Shown: positions 28,519 through 28,662 of the stretch, one piece after another
Layout of the letters: each line of letters begins with the position of its first letter
Position numbering within the stretch: position 1 is the first letter of the stretch
Assembly (NCBI GenBank): GCA_003427395.1
Contig: BFEA01000052.1
Coordinates: forward strand, 2,110,649-2,139,310
Length of the DNA: 28,662 bases
Reading direction: 5' to 3'
DNA from: Chara braunii
Lineage: Eukaryota > Streptophyta > Charophyceae > Charales > Characeae
The notes under the pieces: generated by a model
Databases searched by the model: none
Seen by the model: the letters and a program-made list of their open reading frames with translations, nothing else
What the model was told of the DNA's origin: nothing
Position numbers and translations under genes: made by a program

Positions 28519-28662
28519 TGTGAGCAGGCGAATCAAAGTCCACTTGCGGATCTGTTGAGAATAACCACTGTGAGCGGGCCAGCCAAAGTTCTTTTCCAGA
28601 TCTGACGAGAATAGCCTGTGTGAGCAGGCTAATCAAAGTACACTTGTTGATCTGCTGAGAAT
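28519..28662 (+). repeat. ~50-bp tandem repeat at window end
   Basis: GTGAGC(A/G)GGC starts at 28519, 28570 and 28620. Each unit continues with aaagt...cagatctg-tgagaat-like sequence. The third unit is cut by the window end, so the array continues beyond it. Confidence 0.85.

Overview
The window looks like repeat-dominated nuclear DNA of a eukaryote, probably a plant-lineage (streptophyte) genome. The support is two non-LTR retrotransposons (LINEs) with an apurinic-type endonuclease, reverse transcriptase and a C-terminal zf-RVT-like zinc motif, an LTR element whose primer-binding site resembles the initiator-Met tRNA complement common in plants, a Ty3/gypsy-type protease remnant, tRNA-like sequences, long (GA)n and poly(A) tracts, and TATA-plus-5'-splice-site arrangements. 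A charophyte such as Chara is a guess, not shown by the data. I see no intact host protein gene and no bacterial operon structure.

Layout. 1-2.0 kb: two LINE 3' tails in opposite orientation (one with poly(A)), a candidate small foldback element, and A/T tracts. 2.0-12.1 kb: a long but decayed LINE (element 1). Its ORF1 region is unusually long (zinc knuckle, Pro/Gln-rich linker with tandem repeats, two further conserved domains). ORF2 (endonuclease, RT, zf-RVT) follows with several in-frame stops and frameshifts, then a 3'UTR with a conserved double hairpin and poly(A). A single N at 11261 sits exactly at the junction of a 140-bp duplication, so contiguity there is uncertain. 12.1-13.4 kb: an interspersed repeat, then a promoter-like cassette (TATA, then 5' splice site). 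13.9-15.9 kb: an internally deleted LTR retrotransposon (two ~800-bp LTRs, PBS, gag start only). 15.9-17.6 kb: about 220-bp tandem repeats, a tRNA-like/SINE-like sequence, another LINE 3' hairpin, and a GC-rich nested palindrome. 18.1-19.1 kb: a purine minisatellite and a minus-strand gypsy protease/linker pseudogene. 19.1-20.2 kb: a second, inverted copy of the promoter-like cassette, pointing back toward the first. 20.2-25.7 kb: a second, diverged LINE of the same superfamily (element 2), broken by a ~0.9-kb foreign insert and truncated inside the endonuclease. 25.7-28.66 kb: a tRNA-like sequence, AT-rich non-coding DNA, 30-bp and ~50-bp minisatellites, and a second ~50-bp tandem repeat running off the end.

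Comparing the two LINEs with each other gives most of the interpretive power. They share the same domain order, which identifies conserved ORF1 domains, the position of frameshifts, and at least two sites where a Trp codon in one copy is a stop in the other. The best candidates for something undescribed are the two-hairpin 3' module found four times (in two copies exactly 80 nt before poly(A)), the multi-domain ORF1, and the pair of convergent promoter/5'-splice-site cassettes enclosing a 5.7-kb transposon-filled interval.
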